Below, piece after piece: positions 36,111 through 47,930 of a stretch of DNA of 64,000 nt. The DNA is from Gigaspora margarita. Its lineage: Eukaryota > Glomeromycota > Glomeromycetes > Diversisporales > Gigasporaceae. The notes under the pieces were generated by a model, which saw only the letters and a program-made list of their open reading frames with translations, had not been told where the DNA came from and searched no databases. Where the stretch lies: assembly GCA_009809945.1 (NCBI GenBank), contig WTPW01001540.1:11041-75040 (forward strand), read 5' to 3'. Positions within the stretch are counted from its first letter, which is position 1. The number at the start of each line of letters is the position of its first letter. Made by a program: the position numbers and the translations under genes.

Positions 36111-36730
36111 AATCTAAAGCTTTCAAATAAAAAAAAGTTGCAAAATTCTATGCAGCACATTTTGAATTAATTAAGTTTAAAAATTTTTTAGATTTTTTTA
36201 TTTGTATGATTTACTAGTTTTTATTATAGTTTTAATATAAATGTAAAATTTAATTTTTAGTACATATAAAACTTAATTTTTTATTAAGTAAACTAAGCTT
36301 ATTTACTAAGCAAAATTTGTTTAAATAAAAAATTATATTATTTTAAAAATTTTAAATTTTTTAAAAAATATTTATAAAATTATTAAATATAATAATAAAT
36401 TACTGTATTTTAGAAATTTGTTAATTTTAAATTTAATAATTTAACTTTATATTTAATAATAAGAATTTAACTTATTTTAACACCCGGTTAAATTATAAAT
36501 TTTAACTGCCCTTTATTTTTATAGAATTTTTTATATAAATAAATTAGTTTTAAAGATTATGGTTAGGGTACAGGTTATATTAAGTTGGAGATAGATTATT
36601 TATATAACATTACTAGGGGCAAGTTAGCAATATCCTAATAATAATATTTAGTTTAAAATTTTTTAAAAGATTTTAAACATTTGGAATTATATGTAATTTA
36701 TTATACTGAACAAATTTTATATAATAATTA

Positions 36731-37184
36731 TATGGTGCAGATAGCTTTAACTCTGAAATCATATAACTTTGTTCACTTTTTCTGAAGATCATATGATACA
36801 GGGAAAGCCAATCAAATAGCTCATTTTTACTTTTTTTTTTTTTTTTTTTAGCGAGTGAAAAAATTTTTTTGAAGAAAAATTTGAAAAAATTTTTTTGCAG
36901 GCTGAAAGGTGATCATGTAGCTGTATTAGTGCATTCTGATTGGCTTAAATTAAAAAACATATACATTCACATTTTTGCAATTTATTAATAAATTTTTAAA
37001 TTTTAAAAGGCTACTACTCTATCAGTTTAGCTTTAAATTAAAATCTAAACCACAAGTTTTATTCTTTAGGTTATAAAGAACAAATCTTTTGGATTACTTT
37101 TGCATTTTATAAATTTTTAAAAGAGAAGTAGCATTTTTTGTAAAGCTATTTTTTGTACAAAGTTAAAGCCATCTGCACCATATG
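36731..37184. mobile_element. TIR MITE with TATGGTGCAGAT tips
   Basis: TATGGTGCAGATAGCTTTAA on the left and TTAAAGCCATCTGCACCATA on the right. An outer inverted pair (TAGGGGCAAGTTAGCAATAT near 36612 and ATATTGCTACCCCTA near 37213) may mark an older host element. An M-like fragment in reverse follows at about 37240-37400. Confidence 0.65.
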
Positions 37185-37689
37185 AATTTTATAAAATACT
37201 ACCATGGTGATATATTGCTACCCCTAATTAACTAATTAGAATGCAAGATCAAATGTAATGTGAAATCAAAGCAACTATGATTTTTTTTCAAAAATCACTC
37301 ATAATGTGAAATTTTGCTTATGAAACCATTTCTGGTGCTTTAACAAAAAAAATTTCTTACAATATTTCAGGTTAGAAACTCTTTGCTAACACACTGTTAT
37401 TCTATATCCACTTTTAAAGATAGTAGGTAACTAGAGCGACCTTTAGACATAGAACACTTCATGTAACCTCACTTGTAACTGTGATATATCTAAGTCAAAA
37501 GCCATTTTTTTAATAAAACTTAACAAAGAAGATTTAAGGCAATTTGCAGTTATGAAAGAAGCAACAATTAAAAGTATATGAAGATACTAGTAACTGTTTA
37601 ATTTGTATAATAAATAATGGTTTTTATTATTGTTAGAGTATGAAGACTTGATGTTGAACTTGGTGTCCACATCTGCTGCTTTTATACTT

Positions 37690-37880
37690 TTTGAAATTAC
37701 ACAAGTTTGAAGGCTATATCTATTACATGTGTAATATATGCTATATCTACTACTAATAAAATATATAGTATATGTATAATAGATAAAATATATAAAATAA
37801 ATAACATATGTATAATAAATAAAATATCTGTATATGTGCTATAAAAATGATAGATGCTATATATGCTATATATGCAATTT
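37690..37880. repeat. GCTATATAT-type low-complexity repeats
   Basis: Variants of ATATATGCTATATCTAC and ATATGTATAATAGATAAAA. No coding. Confidence 0.6.
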
Positions 37881-37899
37881 TTGCCCGCAGTCATCACTT

Positions 37900-38630
37900 A
37901 GCCAATCAGATTTCAGATCCAATACTTGATTACTGATTGGTTCTGATCTCAGCACACAGTGGGCATACAGAGATGAACTATAGCTCATTAGAACCATCTC
38001 AATGAGCTGATTCGAATAGTAGTTGTTTCATCAAATTCTGATTACTGGTTCAATAGTTATGGTCATTTTTGTGTATTTTCATATGTTAACATTAAAATTT
38101 TTTTCTCATATTTGCAAAAGAATTATTTTACGCAAGCTTAAATCATCAAAAGTAACAAATATCTTGCATTTTTGATTGAAGTTTAAGACCATTTATATAA
38201 GGTTCTTTATTGTTTTTTTTAATTCATATTATTTTATTACTTTACAAGCAATAATTTTACTATATTAGCAATGAGTTAGTGTATTGAAATTGTTATAAGT
38301 TCAATTTGATTTACTATAAAATTCTATTACAAAGCTTATAAGCTACTATAATGACACAATATGTAGTTAAGTTAGGGGAGTTACAAAAACAGATGATTTT
38401 TTAGAGAGGGTAAAAATATTAAAATTATATATAGAAACCTGAAAATCTATATTAAAGAGAGGGGAGAGGTGTAGGCCTCTAATAAAAAATAATCAGGTGA
38501 TTAATGACACTGCCCTTAGATTGCATTACTAATGTAGTGACAAATATATTGTAAAAAATATGATAGTGCTTCAAGTTGTATTTCAAATTGAATTTTAAAA
38601 TTTTATACAGAATACATTTAATATTTTAAT
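37900..38630. other. No gene seen; one diverged satellite unit
   Basis: Bases 38290-38380 resemble one unit of the satellite at 45735-46230 (CTATAATGACACAATATGTAGTTAAG). Bases 37985-38020 contain a diverged CATCTCAATGAGCTGATTC palindromic word. Otherwise nothing is recognised. Confidence 0.5.
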
Positions 38631-38632
38631 AA

Positions 38633-39272
38633 GGAAATATAAATTTGTTGCACCTATAACATGTTGCACCCATGTTCAACCAATCAAATCGCTCAATTTT
38701 GTAGGCAAAAAAGTTTTTAAAATTAAAGTTTTTACTTAATAAAGTGTAAAATTTATATAAAATAGCACACTATATAATGTAAAATTTTATTCTAAACAAC
38801 TTTTTCTAAGTTACAAAGATAGATTGTCTTAGTAAAAAAAAGATGTTTTATAAGAAAAAACAGAAAATTTAAAAGTTAGCACATATAAACTATTTTTTTA
38901 CTAAATCTATCTTTTTTACTTAGAAAAAGTTGTTTAGCGTAAAATTTTGCATATAATACTTAAAACATAATGTAGATTAAATTAGTAAAAAAAGTTCTAT
39001 ATGTACTAATGTTGGGAATTTTTGTTTTTACTTATAAAATGTCTTTTTTTTACTAAGATAATCTATCTTTGTAACTTAGAAAAAGTTGTTTAGGATAAAA
39101 TTTTACACTATATATCTTGTTATTGCTTATTTATTTTTACATTTTACTAGTAAAATTTTTAGATTTTTAAAAAAATTTTTGTCTACAAAATCGAGCGATT
39201 TGATTGGTTGAATCATGGGGTGCAACATGTCGCAGGTATGACATGTCACGAGTGCGACAAATTTCTATTCCC
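38633..39272. mobile_element. Q-family TIR element, copy 2
   Basis: GGAAATATAAATTTGTTGCA on the left and TGCGACAAATTTCTATTCCC on the right, with inner AACTTTTTCTAAGTTACAAAG palindrome arms. Homologous to 29704-30322, with the same order of parts. Confidence 0.8.
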
Positions 39273-41140
39273 TTTAATAAAATTGTAGAATTGATATATT
39301 AACTTGTATTTTACATTTTTAATTACTAATATATTCATCTGCAAATTTTATATATAGATATTGATCAATATATAATACTTAATCGTTTTATATCGATTAT
39401 AAAAAATATCATTATATATTGATTAATTGAATAAAAATCAATTTATATCTAAATTGATATATATCATTTTCTATATTAAATTATTATATATCTATAAATC
39501 AATTATAATCAGAATTATCTGAAATGATATATAACGATTAATAGATCTTTAACGATTACATAATGTTTTGACCGTTACCGGGTAAAAAAAAAAAAAAAAA
39601 AAAATAAAAAAAAAAAAAAGGCTAAAAAAAAAGACAAAGACAAAACAAAAATAATTGGCATATAAAAAAAAAAAACTTAGAAAAAAAAAAAAAAAAAAGC
39701 TGTTTTCAAATGATTTTTACCTCTCTTTCCCTTTTATTCTCACCTTCTCTTTTTTTCTTTCTCTCTTTTTTCTCCTTCTCTTTTCTTCTCTCTCCCTTTC
39801 TTTTTTCTTTTTTTTTCTTTTTTTTTCTTTTTTTTTTAATATTTCAAATACTTTCATAATATTTTAGATCAGTAGATCTATATCACCAAGGATGCGTTTG
39901 ACTAATTTTTTCAAAATGTTCAAAATGTTTCAATGATCATAGTACAAGATCAAATTAGATCTTTGTTTATTTTTTTTTGCTTATAATTTAGATCTTCTAT
40001 CAATTTTATATTGTTTTTCATTTTTGTTTTGTTTTTTTTGTTATGTTTCATTTCGTTTAATATCATTTTGTTTCATTTGTTTTTTATTTTTTTTTTATTT
40101 ATTTATTATTTTTTAATTTTTTTATTTTATTTTTACAAAAAAACACTTTTTGGCATAAAATATAGTGACTTTCTGATACTTTGCGCATGGCAACACATTG
40201 GTGTTGTCCTAGTTGGTGTCATCGCTAGTATTGTAGTTAATGTCATCATTGGTGTTGTTGTTGGAATTGTCACTAGCTGGTGTCGTTGTGTTCTTGTAGA
40301 ATAGCTTTACGTACCTCTTGGTATTCTTGTAGATGGTATTGTATATATTTTAGTGTTCTTGTAGGTGGTTTCTTCTCTTGCGTTTATACGGGAGTGGTCT
40401 TGCTTGTTTTTTTTGTATTCGTATGAGGTGGTCTTGCTTGTTCTCTTGTATTCATAAGGGGTCATAGGTAATTTTTCTTGTTTTTCTTGCATTTGTACAG
40501 GTGGTATAACACTAACACTTCTGAAAAATAGTTTTTTTATTTTTTTTTACTTACTATTTTTTTAGAAAGTAGTGAAAATAAGCGAATATAAGCGAATAGA
40601 TGCAAATATGTGCGAATAGAAGCAAATATAATGGAGATTTGGGGTTTTATTTTTTTTTATTTAGTTTGCTTATATTCTGTTGTTTTCTTTTTACTTATTT
40701 CTTTAATTTTTATTTTTTTTTATTATTCTGGTACATTGCGAAAACCTTTAACGATTTCTAAATTATAAGAAACGAACTTTTACTTTAGGAAAATAGAGAT
40801 TTGGGGCTTTGTTTTTTTATTTAGTTTGCTTACATTTTTGTTTTTTGTTTGTTTTTCTTTTTTGTTACTTATTTTTTTAATTTTATTTTATTTATTTCCA
40901 ACTTTCTTCAAAACTTTGCAAGTAAATGATCTGACTTTTCTGGTATTTTACAAGAACACAACTCTAACTTCTCTGGCACTTTGCAAAAAGTAGTTAATAT
41001 GAGCGAATATAATAGTAGATGCAACAAAATGCTAAAGTAGTTGAAAATTATTACTATTTTTTTTGTTTTTGCTTTTTTGTTATTTTTTTGGGTTTTTTTT
41101 TGGTTTTTCATTTTTTTTTATAATAATATATAATAAAAAT

Positions 41141-42221
41141 AGGGAATTGGTATTTCCACACTCCTTTTTGGTATTGCCACACCCATGTAGATCATTTTAA
41201 TTTTTTAAAAAATTTTAACTTTGATCGAAGATATCTTGGAATCCATCTTACCAAATTCGATCAACATTTTTTTTTGAATTCAATAGCTTTTTACAATTAA
41301 AATAAAAAAAAGTTGATCGAATTTGGTCAGGTGGGTGCCAAGANATCTTNGATCAAAGTTTGTAAACAATTACTGCTGCAGCTTATATTTGATAGATGTT
41401 TAGAATTTTACAAAATCTTTGATCAAAGATATATTGAAATTCATCTGACCAAATTCAATCAACTTTTTTTTCTTTGAATTTTACAGCATTTTACAATTAA
41501 AATAAAAAAAAGTTGAACGAATTTGGTCAGATGGGTTCCAAGATATCTTCGATCAAAGTTTGTAAACAATTATTGCCGCAGCTTATATTTGATAGACGTT
41601 TAGAATTTTACAAAATCTTTGATCAAATATAACTTGGAAACCACCTGACCAAATTCGATCAACTTTTTTTCTTTGCATTCTACAGCCTTTTATAATTAAA
41701 AAAAAAAGTTGATTGAATTTGGTCAGGTAGGTGCCAAGATATCTTTGATCAAAGTTTGTAAACAATTATTACTGCAGCTTATATTTGATAGACGTTTAGA
41801 ATTTTACAAAACTTTAATCAAAGATATCTTGGGATCCACCTGACCAAATTTAATCAACCTTTTTTTCTTTGAATTCTACAACTTTTTGTAATTAATATAA
41901 AAAAGAAGTTATCAAATTTGGCCAGATGGGTGCCATGATATCTTCGATCAAACTTTGAAACCAATTTTTGCTGCATCTTATGCTTGGAATTTTATAAAAC
42001 TTTGATCAAAGTTATCTTGGCACCCACCTGACCAAATTCGATCAACTTTTTTTTATTTTAATTATAAAAAGCTATTGAATTCAAAGAAAAAAATGTTGAT
42101 CGAATTTGGTCAGATGGGCTCCAAGATATCTTCGATCAAAGTGAAAAATTTTTTTAAAAAATTAAAATGATCTACATGGGTGTGGCACTACCAAAAAGGG
42201 GTGTGAAAATACCAATTCCCT
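41141..42221. mobile_element. TIR element holding five tandem palindromes
   Basis: The ends of about 65 bp begin TAGGGAATTGGTATTTCCAC and end with ATACCAATTCCCTA. TA on both sides may be the target duplication. Inside are five units of about 175-200 bp, each with arms GATCGAAGATATCTTGG and CACCTGACCAAATTCGATCA around an A/T loop. Neighbouring units share TGCAGCTTATATTTGATAGA linkers. It is inserted in KV copy 3 where copy 1 carries element B. Confidence 0.85.
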
Positions 42222-42354
42222 AAAAATATATAATATAATATAATATATAATAATAATAAATAATTTTATATTAAATTGTGAAAACTTGCAAATATTGATT
42301 AAAAATGTATATTTAATTTAAAATATAATATATAATAATAGAATTTAATAATTT

Positions 42355-42667
42355 TGCGCATGTGCGCTGTAGCGCACCTCATATGATTTGGTGTAATGTG
42401 AAATCAAAACAACAAAAATAACCTGTTGGTTGTTTGATAGTTAGGGTTAGAATGAGGTTAGAATGGTGTGTAGGCGAGAAAAGGGATTTTATAGTAAAAT
42501 TTTGCAAGGAATTTTTTTTGTTAGAGCACGAAGAGTAGTTTCATAAGCAAAATTATAAACCACAAGCGATTTTTTAAAAGATCGCTATTTTTTCTCGATT
42601 TCACGTTACACCTGATCCTACGATCTGATTGGTTTATCAGATAGGTGCGTTACAACACATATGCGCT
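42355..42667. mobile_element. M-family MITE, copy 2
   Basis: GCGCATGTGCGCTGTAGCGC on the left and GGTGCGTTACAACACATATG on the right. The body shares AGCACGAAG-like, GTTTCATAAGCAAAATT and GTTACACCTGATC blocks with 9365-9703, and it includes GTTAGGGTTAGAATGAGG. It is inserted in KV copy 3 at the point where copy 1 carries the AGGAC-tipped MITE. Confidence 0.75.
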
Positions 42668-43029
42668 AAATTACATAAACCATAATAATAATAAATAAAA
42701 AAATAAAATTTTATAATAAATTGCGAAACCTTGTGAAAACATGTAAAACATTTAAAAATCTGCAAAAAGTATGATTATGTGAATATAATAATTATTAATT
42801 GATATCATATTAGATATATATCGATTACTATCACTATTGATAATAATCAGCAGAGGTGTTGATTATCGATATATATCTGGTTAATTGATATATATCTAGT
42901 AGATATATATCGATTAACTGGATATATATCGATTACTATCACTATCGATAGATCACAGCAGTTGTGTGTGTAATCGATATATATCCACATGGTTAGTAAT
43001 CAATATATATCTATATATAAAATTTGCTG

Positions 43030-44530
43030 ATGTTTGTAAAAATTAATTTAATAGTGAAAAATAAATTCTTTATTTAATAAAATCTTTTGTATAATATCAA
43101 TTGTTTACTAATACATACTAAGCCTTTGCTTTGCATAAACTTTACTAATTTAGCTAATTTTGTAATTGTATTAAATTACTTGATTACAATCTTGTTATCT
43201 GAATTCTAATACATTAAATATTAAATATAATTTGAGTTGATGTAAGTCAACAGATCAAAAAGATGGATAGTCTGGAGGCCTGAATACAAATATCAATCCT
43301 AATCATGAATACTATCTCATGAGAGTGCATATAAAATTTAGATAAGTAGGATTAATTAATTGTTTAGATTAGAATTCTAGTGAAATTAGACTAATGATAT
43401 CTTTATTGTTAGAGTAAGTATAAGAAGATGCAAGCCAGTAGCCATCTCCCTAGAAGCAGAATTTACACCCAAACCCTTTCACCCATGGGAATTTGCACAT
43501 AATTCATGTAAATCCCACTATTTTATTGTAGCTTAAACTTCTTATTAAGACCAGCATGCTTTATGCAGTATGGAAAACTGCCAGCTGATGCTATGCATCA
43601 CTAATTTATCTGATTGTAGTTATTATTTTAGGAGAGAATATCCTATTGCAGTTTATACATCAATTTCACTATGTATACTATTCATTTTTAATAAAAATTA
43701 TTCAATAAAGTTTAATATCTAGTGCTACTATTAGATAAATCCAAATGATAAAATATCACATGTATGCAATTAGAGATTGGAACCATCTAAAATTTTTCTT
43801 AATTGTTTAATTGTTTAACCATTTAACCATTTAATTTGCCTAGCATTAATATAATTCTGGCCACAACCAACATAACTCTGCCTGGAACTAAAGGGCAATT
43901 TTTAAATGGTTAAACAGTTTCAATTCTATGCAATGCTTTTCATTGACAAAGTGCAGAGAGCATATATATTGCTAATAATGTACAATAATAATAAATAAAT
44001 AAATCTTACTCAAATTATTTTAAAATTATAAAGATTTACCCAATATTAAATCTGCAAAATAATATATATATATATAATATGCAAAAAATCTGCAAAACAA
44101 TTTTTTTATAATTGCAGAATCTGTATATATATTTAAAAAAAAATTTTTGTAAAATAACTTTTTAGCCTTCATTCCACAGATTCTATATGCCAATTTTAAA
44201 TACTAACTCCAAGTCACTTCTCATCAAAAATTACATATATTTTAATACATCTATAAAATCTTAAGTTTTAAATATTTTTTAAAAATATAACCAATAAATT
44301 CTATTGTTTTTCATTAGTACTATCCAAATTATTGGTTAGAATTTTTAAAAAAGTTTATAAATCAAAGTTAAAAGTATTTAAAGCTATAACGTTTTTAAAA
44401 TTTTGGCATCTAATATAAAAATTTTTTAAAAATTTTTTTATATATTTTTTTATCCAATTAGAATTAGTATATAATGCCTTCTAATTGGCTAAAAGCATTT
44501 ATATATACCCCAAATTTGGCACATTTGATG
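43030..44530. other. No gene seen; TTTAACCAT short repeats
   Basis: Bases 43790-43920 have TTTAACCATTTAACCATTTAA and related words in both orientations, possibly the ends of a small element. Bases 43250-43600 are of higher complexity (for example ATCTCCCTAGAAGCAG), but no frame or RNA was recognised. The rest is AT-rich. Confidence 0.4.
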
Positions 44531-44539
44531 TGAAGTGAC

Positions 44540-46740
44540 TTTTTGAGACTATACAAAAAATTACAAAGAACTATAGTGATACACAATATGCAGTTAAAGT
44601 TGTGTTGAATTATAGTTGTAAATTCTATTATAATTTATTAGGAAAATTTTGCTATAAACTTGCTATCATAATACACATATCAGTCATAGGACATGTCCTT
44701 AAAAAATGGTCCAAATGTTGTCTATAATAAAAATTATAATAAAAATATATGAAATTACTATAGATATAGATTAGAAGATTATCTTTGACCTAACTTATTA
44801 ACTTAAAATTAAAATTTTCAGGAATATAGAACAAGGGGAGAAGTCACTGATTTTGCACAAAACAAAAATGTAACTTTGCCAAAAACAAATATTTTCTAAT
44901 TTTAAAATAAGAAGCATATGTAAAAACATGCTCTGAACAACTTTACTTAGTTAGCAAAAGTAGGTTACCTTGTAAGAAAAATGTGTTATCTATGTGCTAT
45001 AGTTAAAATTTTTGGGATTTCAATATATAAAACTTTTTTTGTCAAAATAACCTGCTTTGGGCTTCTAAGTAAATCTGCAGCAGTTAATTCTACTCATTTT
45101 GAGGTAAAAATGTGTTTTTTGTACCTTTTACTAAATAAAAAATGGGTTTAAAGTTGGAAAAAATTTTTTTAAAAAAAAATTATTTTATTTTATTTTTAGA
45201 AAAAAAAATTTTCCAACATTAAACCCATTTTCACTTAGTAAAAGGTCCAAGAAACACATTTAACCTCAATATAAGTAGAAAACTTTGCTGAACAGGTTTA
45301 TTAGAAGCCCAAAACAGGTTATCTTGACAAAAAATAGGGTTATATATTGAAAACTCAAAACTTTTAACTTTAGCACATAGATAATCCATTTTTTTTACAA
45401 GGTAACCTACTTTTACTGACTAAGTAAAGTAGTTCAGAGCATGTTTTTACATATGCTTCTCATCTTAAAATTAGAAAATATTCATTTTAGACAAAGTTAC
45501 ATTTTCGTTTTGTGTAAAATCAGCAAAATTTTAATTTGATTTTTAAGCTCAATTTTTTTCTTCTCCCCTTGTTCTATATTTCTGAAAAATTTAATATTAA
45601 GTTAATAAGTTAGATCAAAGAAAATTTTCTAATCCATATCTATAGTAAATTCATATGTTTTTATTAAAATTTTTATTATAGACAGCAATTGAAAGGACAT
45701 GTCCTATGACTGATATTGTTATAAAAAATAATAACAATTGTGGTGCACATTATGTGATTAAGATTGAATTAGTTTTTGTATTGATATTACTATCATGTTT
45801 ACTGTAAAAGATTTTGTTATAAAACTTACTAACTATTGTGGAATACAGACAGTATATGGTTAAGGTTTAGTTTGTTTGTGTCAAAAATATAATCATAAAT
45901 TCTATCAGAAATTACCATAAAAAATTTGTTATGAAACTTATGAGCTATTGTGGTACATGCAGTATGCATTGAGTTAGTTTTTATTAGAATTAACAGTTGT
46001 GATTTCTATCTGGATTTACTGTAAAATTTATTTGCTATTACAGCATGTAGTTGAATAAGTTTGTATTAAAATTGCAGTCAAGACTTCTGTTATAATTCAG
46101 CATAAGGCTATTGCAATGACATAGTATGTTGTGGTTAGTTTGCATTGGAATTAACAGGCATGACTTCTATTGTTTAAACTTTGTTACAAGATGCTTGCAA
46201 TTGTAATAAATTAACAGTTGCGACTTAAACATGAGTATCTGGTAATTTTTTGGCTATTAATAATCCGATAAGTGATATATGTATGTGATCAGTGTTGTTA
46301 GTTAGTAAACCAAGAGTACTGGACAGTGTGACCTGCCAGGACTACAGTTGTTGTCAAAGGTTGGCCTATAGGACGATAACCTAGTTGTTAAATGCATAAT
46401 AGAACAAATGCAAAAAAAAAGCAAAAGTTGCGTAACTACTGCATAGGTTTTCTGATAGCAGAAAGGAAAACACCACCATACCGAAAATGAGAAACAAAAC
46501 AAAAAACTTGCTTTTGTGGTATGTAGTTAAATTAATTGGTTTTGGAATCACTGTCTTAATTCCTATCATAGTTTGGCGTAAAAATTTTGTCACAAAACCT
46601 GTTAGCTATTATGATGACATGCAGTATGGTTTTGAGTTAATTCATATTCGAATTAAGAGTTGTGGTTTCTATTGCAATTTAATGTAAAAAATTTATTACA
46701 TAACTTAACGACTATTGTGGTGATTTACTGTAAATTATTA
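44540..46740 (+). repeat. Satellite array, about 75-115 bp units, interrupted
   Basis: Units are built on GCTATTGTGGTACATGCAGTATG, then GAGTTAGTTT, then AATTAACAGTTGTGACTTCT. There are five units at 45739-46220, one at 44555-44670 and two diverged units at 46530-46740. The P palindrome (44677-45716) splits the first from the rest. Bases 46245-46490 are unrelated sequence. The units at 46530-46740 keep more CpG (TTGGCGTAAA, TTCGAATTAAG). Confidence 0.7.
44677..45716. mobile_element. P-family foldback element, copy 2 (about 1.04 kb)
   Basis: A palindrome over its full length: the tips ATATCAGTCATAGGACATGT and complement GTCCTATGACTGATAT, inner CTCTGAACAACTTTACTTAG with complement near 45415-45440, and the centre AAAATTTTTTT/AAAAAAAATT near 45175. 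Homologous to 14796-15738. Confidence 0.85.
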
Positions 46741-46774
46741 TTGCTCAATCAGCTACTTTATTGCTATATGAAGA

Positions 46775-47000
46775 AAAAAAATATGGGAGTAGGTTCGCTA
46801 TCCAAGCAAGCTCTAGCGTTACATACTCAAAACTTCAATACCTATAAAAAGGTCTCTAGACTGGGACTAATTATTTGAACCCATACCAAACATTCTTCCA
46901 ACCTGTCAAATGCATAAACCACTGGCCTCTCAATCCCCAAACTTCCTAAACCCAAGGTCCTAAACCACACCCGTCTACTACATGAAACCTAAACATAAGA
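46775..47000 (-). mobile_element. Candidate tRNA-like SINE (minus)
   Basis: On minus, GAGGCCAGTGGTTTATGCA resembles a pol III A box, and GGTATGGGTTCAAATAATTAG resembles a B box about 45 bp later. The length between the outer GGGGATTG and TAGTCCC is close to a tRNA. A run of T/A with TATTTTTTTTC near 46775 follows. No target duplication was found. Confidence 0.4.
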
Positions 47001-47072
47001 AAAATAGCTGACATGCATCCATATAGCTAAAAAGAGAATTGGAGCGTCATCTTGCAGTATATATTTCAAGCC

Positions 47073-47265
47073 CTTGCACCGCTATTGCAGTCGCGAAGTC
47101 TAACCATCCACTAATAAGGGACCTTGTACTGCCACTGCAGGGCCTAACTATGCACTAATAAGAGTCTCTGCATTGCTACTGCAGCTGCGGAGCCCACAAA
47201 TTGCTACTGATGGTCCTTGCACCGCCCACACAGCTACGGAGCCTAGAAATTAACTGCAAAGATCT
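47073..47265 (+). repeat. G+C-rich minisatellite, about 50-62 bp x 4
   Basis: Units of the form CCTTGCACCGCTATTGCAG, TGCGGAGCCTAA, CACTAATAAG. The 3' units are shorter. It contains more CpG than any stretch to its left except the SINE. Confidence 0.8.
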
Positions 47266-47366
47266 TTGTACAGCACTGTCGCCATGGATCCTTAACTATC
47301 CAATATATCGCCCAACCAGAACGATGCTATACCAGGCACGGAGTGATATGTAATATTACGAAGTAT

Positions 47367-47556
47367 ATAGTTAGGACCCCGAAATATATATAGATAGGTC
47401 AGATTAATTATAGGGTTACTAAAAAAGGAAAGATCTGTAGAAAAAACTTCAAAAATAAGCAAAAAATCACTATAAATAGAAAAGATCTGCATAAAAAACC
47501 TCAAAAATAAGCAAACTCATACCTGACCTATCTATTATATTTCGGGGTCCTATATG
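47367..47556. mobile_element. Small MITE with AGGACCCCGAAATAT tips
   Basis: TTAGGACCCCGAAATATATA and inverted TATATTTCGGGGTCCTATAT bound about 190 bp. Inside is a 50-bp direct repeat with AAAAGATCTG, ACYTCAAAAATAAGC. The tip resembles 1604-1889. Confidence 0.75.
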
Positions 47557-47757
47557 GTTACTGAGACATTTTTAATGGCGTACATCCGCAAAATCTCATT
47601 ATTAATTGGACAATGCACTAACCACAGGAAAATCGTGAATTTCTGCACTTAAACATCACAGCATGCATCACATAGTACTATATTTGTCCATTGTATGGGA
47701 GTTGTTTAACCAAACATCGCTTTAACAGATTTTTGTCTCGATTAAATTGCATGACGA

Positions 47758-47930
47758 TCATTATAAAAATAACTTTTTTTTTATTATTATTTCACTAAAA
47801 GGAAGAAGCCATACTGTACATAGGTACAAATGGCGATTAAAGAACATTATAAAAATAACTTTTTTTTTATTATTGTTTCACTAAAAGAAGGAACCATACT
47901 GTAAATGGGTAGCAATTGAAAAAAATTCTA
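47758..47930 (+). repeat. Tandem duplication, about 90 bp x 2
   Basis: CATTATAAAAATAACTTTTT through TTTCACTAAAAG and CCATACTGTA occurs twice with few changes. Confidence 0.85.

Larger units (their letters stand above)
39341..43027 (+). mobile_element. KV element, copy 3 (complete, two MITEs inside)
   Basis: Both inward tips read GCAAATTTTATATATAGATA. Between tips and interior are arrays of ATATATATCGATTA words (39345-39560 and 42790-43020). The K part is at about 39840-41110 and V at about 42712-42790. Subtracting the MITEs at 41141-42221 and 42355-42667 gives about 2.3 kb, near copy 2. Homopolymer A and CT-rich tracts lie at 39580-39840 and a degenerate GGTGGTCTTGCTTG minisatellite at 40315-40500. 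Phe/Ser-rich open frames here are by-products of the T and CT tracts. Confidence 0.8.

Noticed and set aside
45735..46230. CRISPR-like spacing of repeats
   Set aside because: Repeats are degenerate, spacers are not unique, and the genome context is eukaryotic; it is a satellite.
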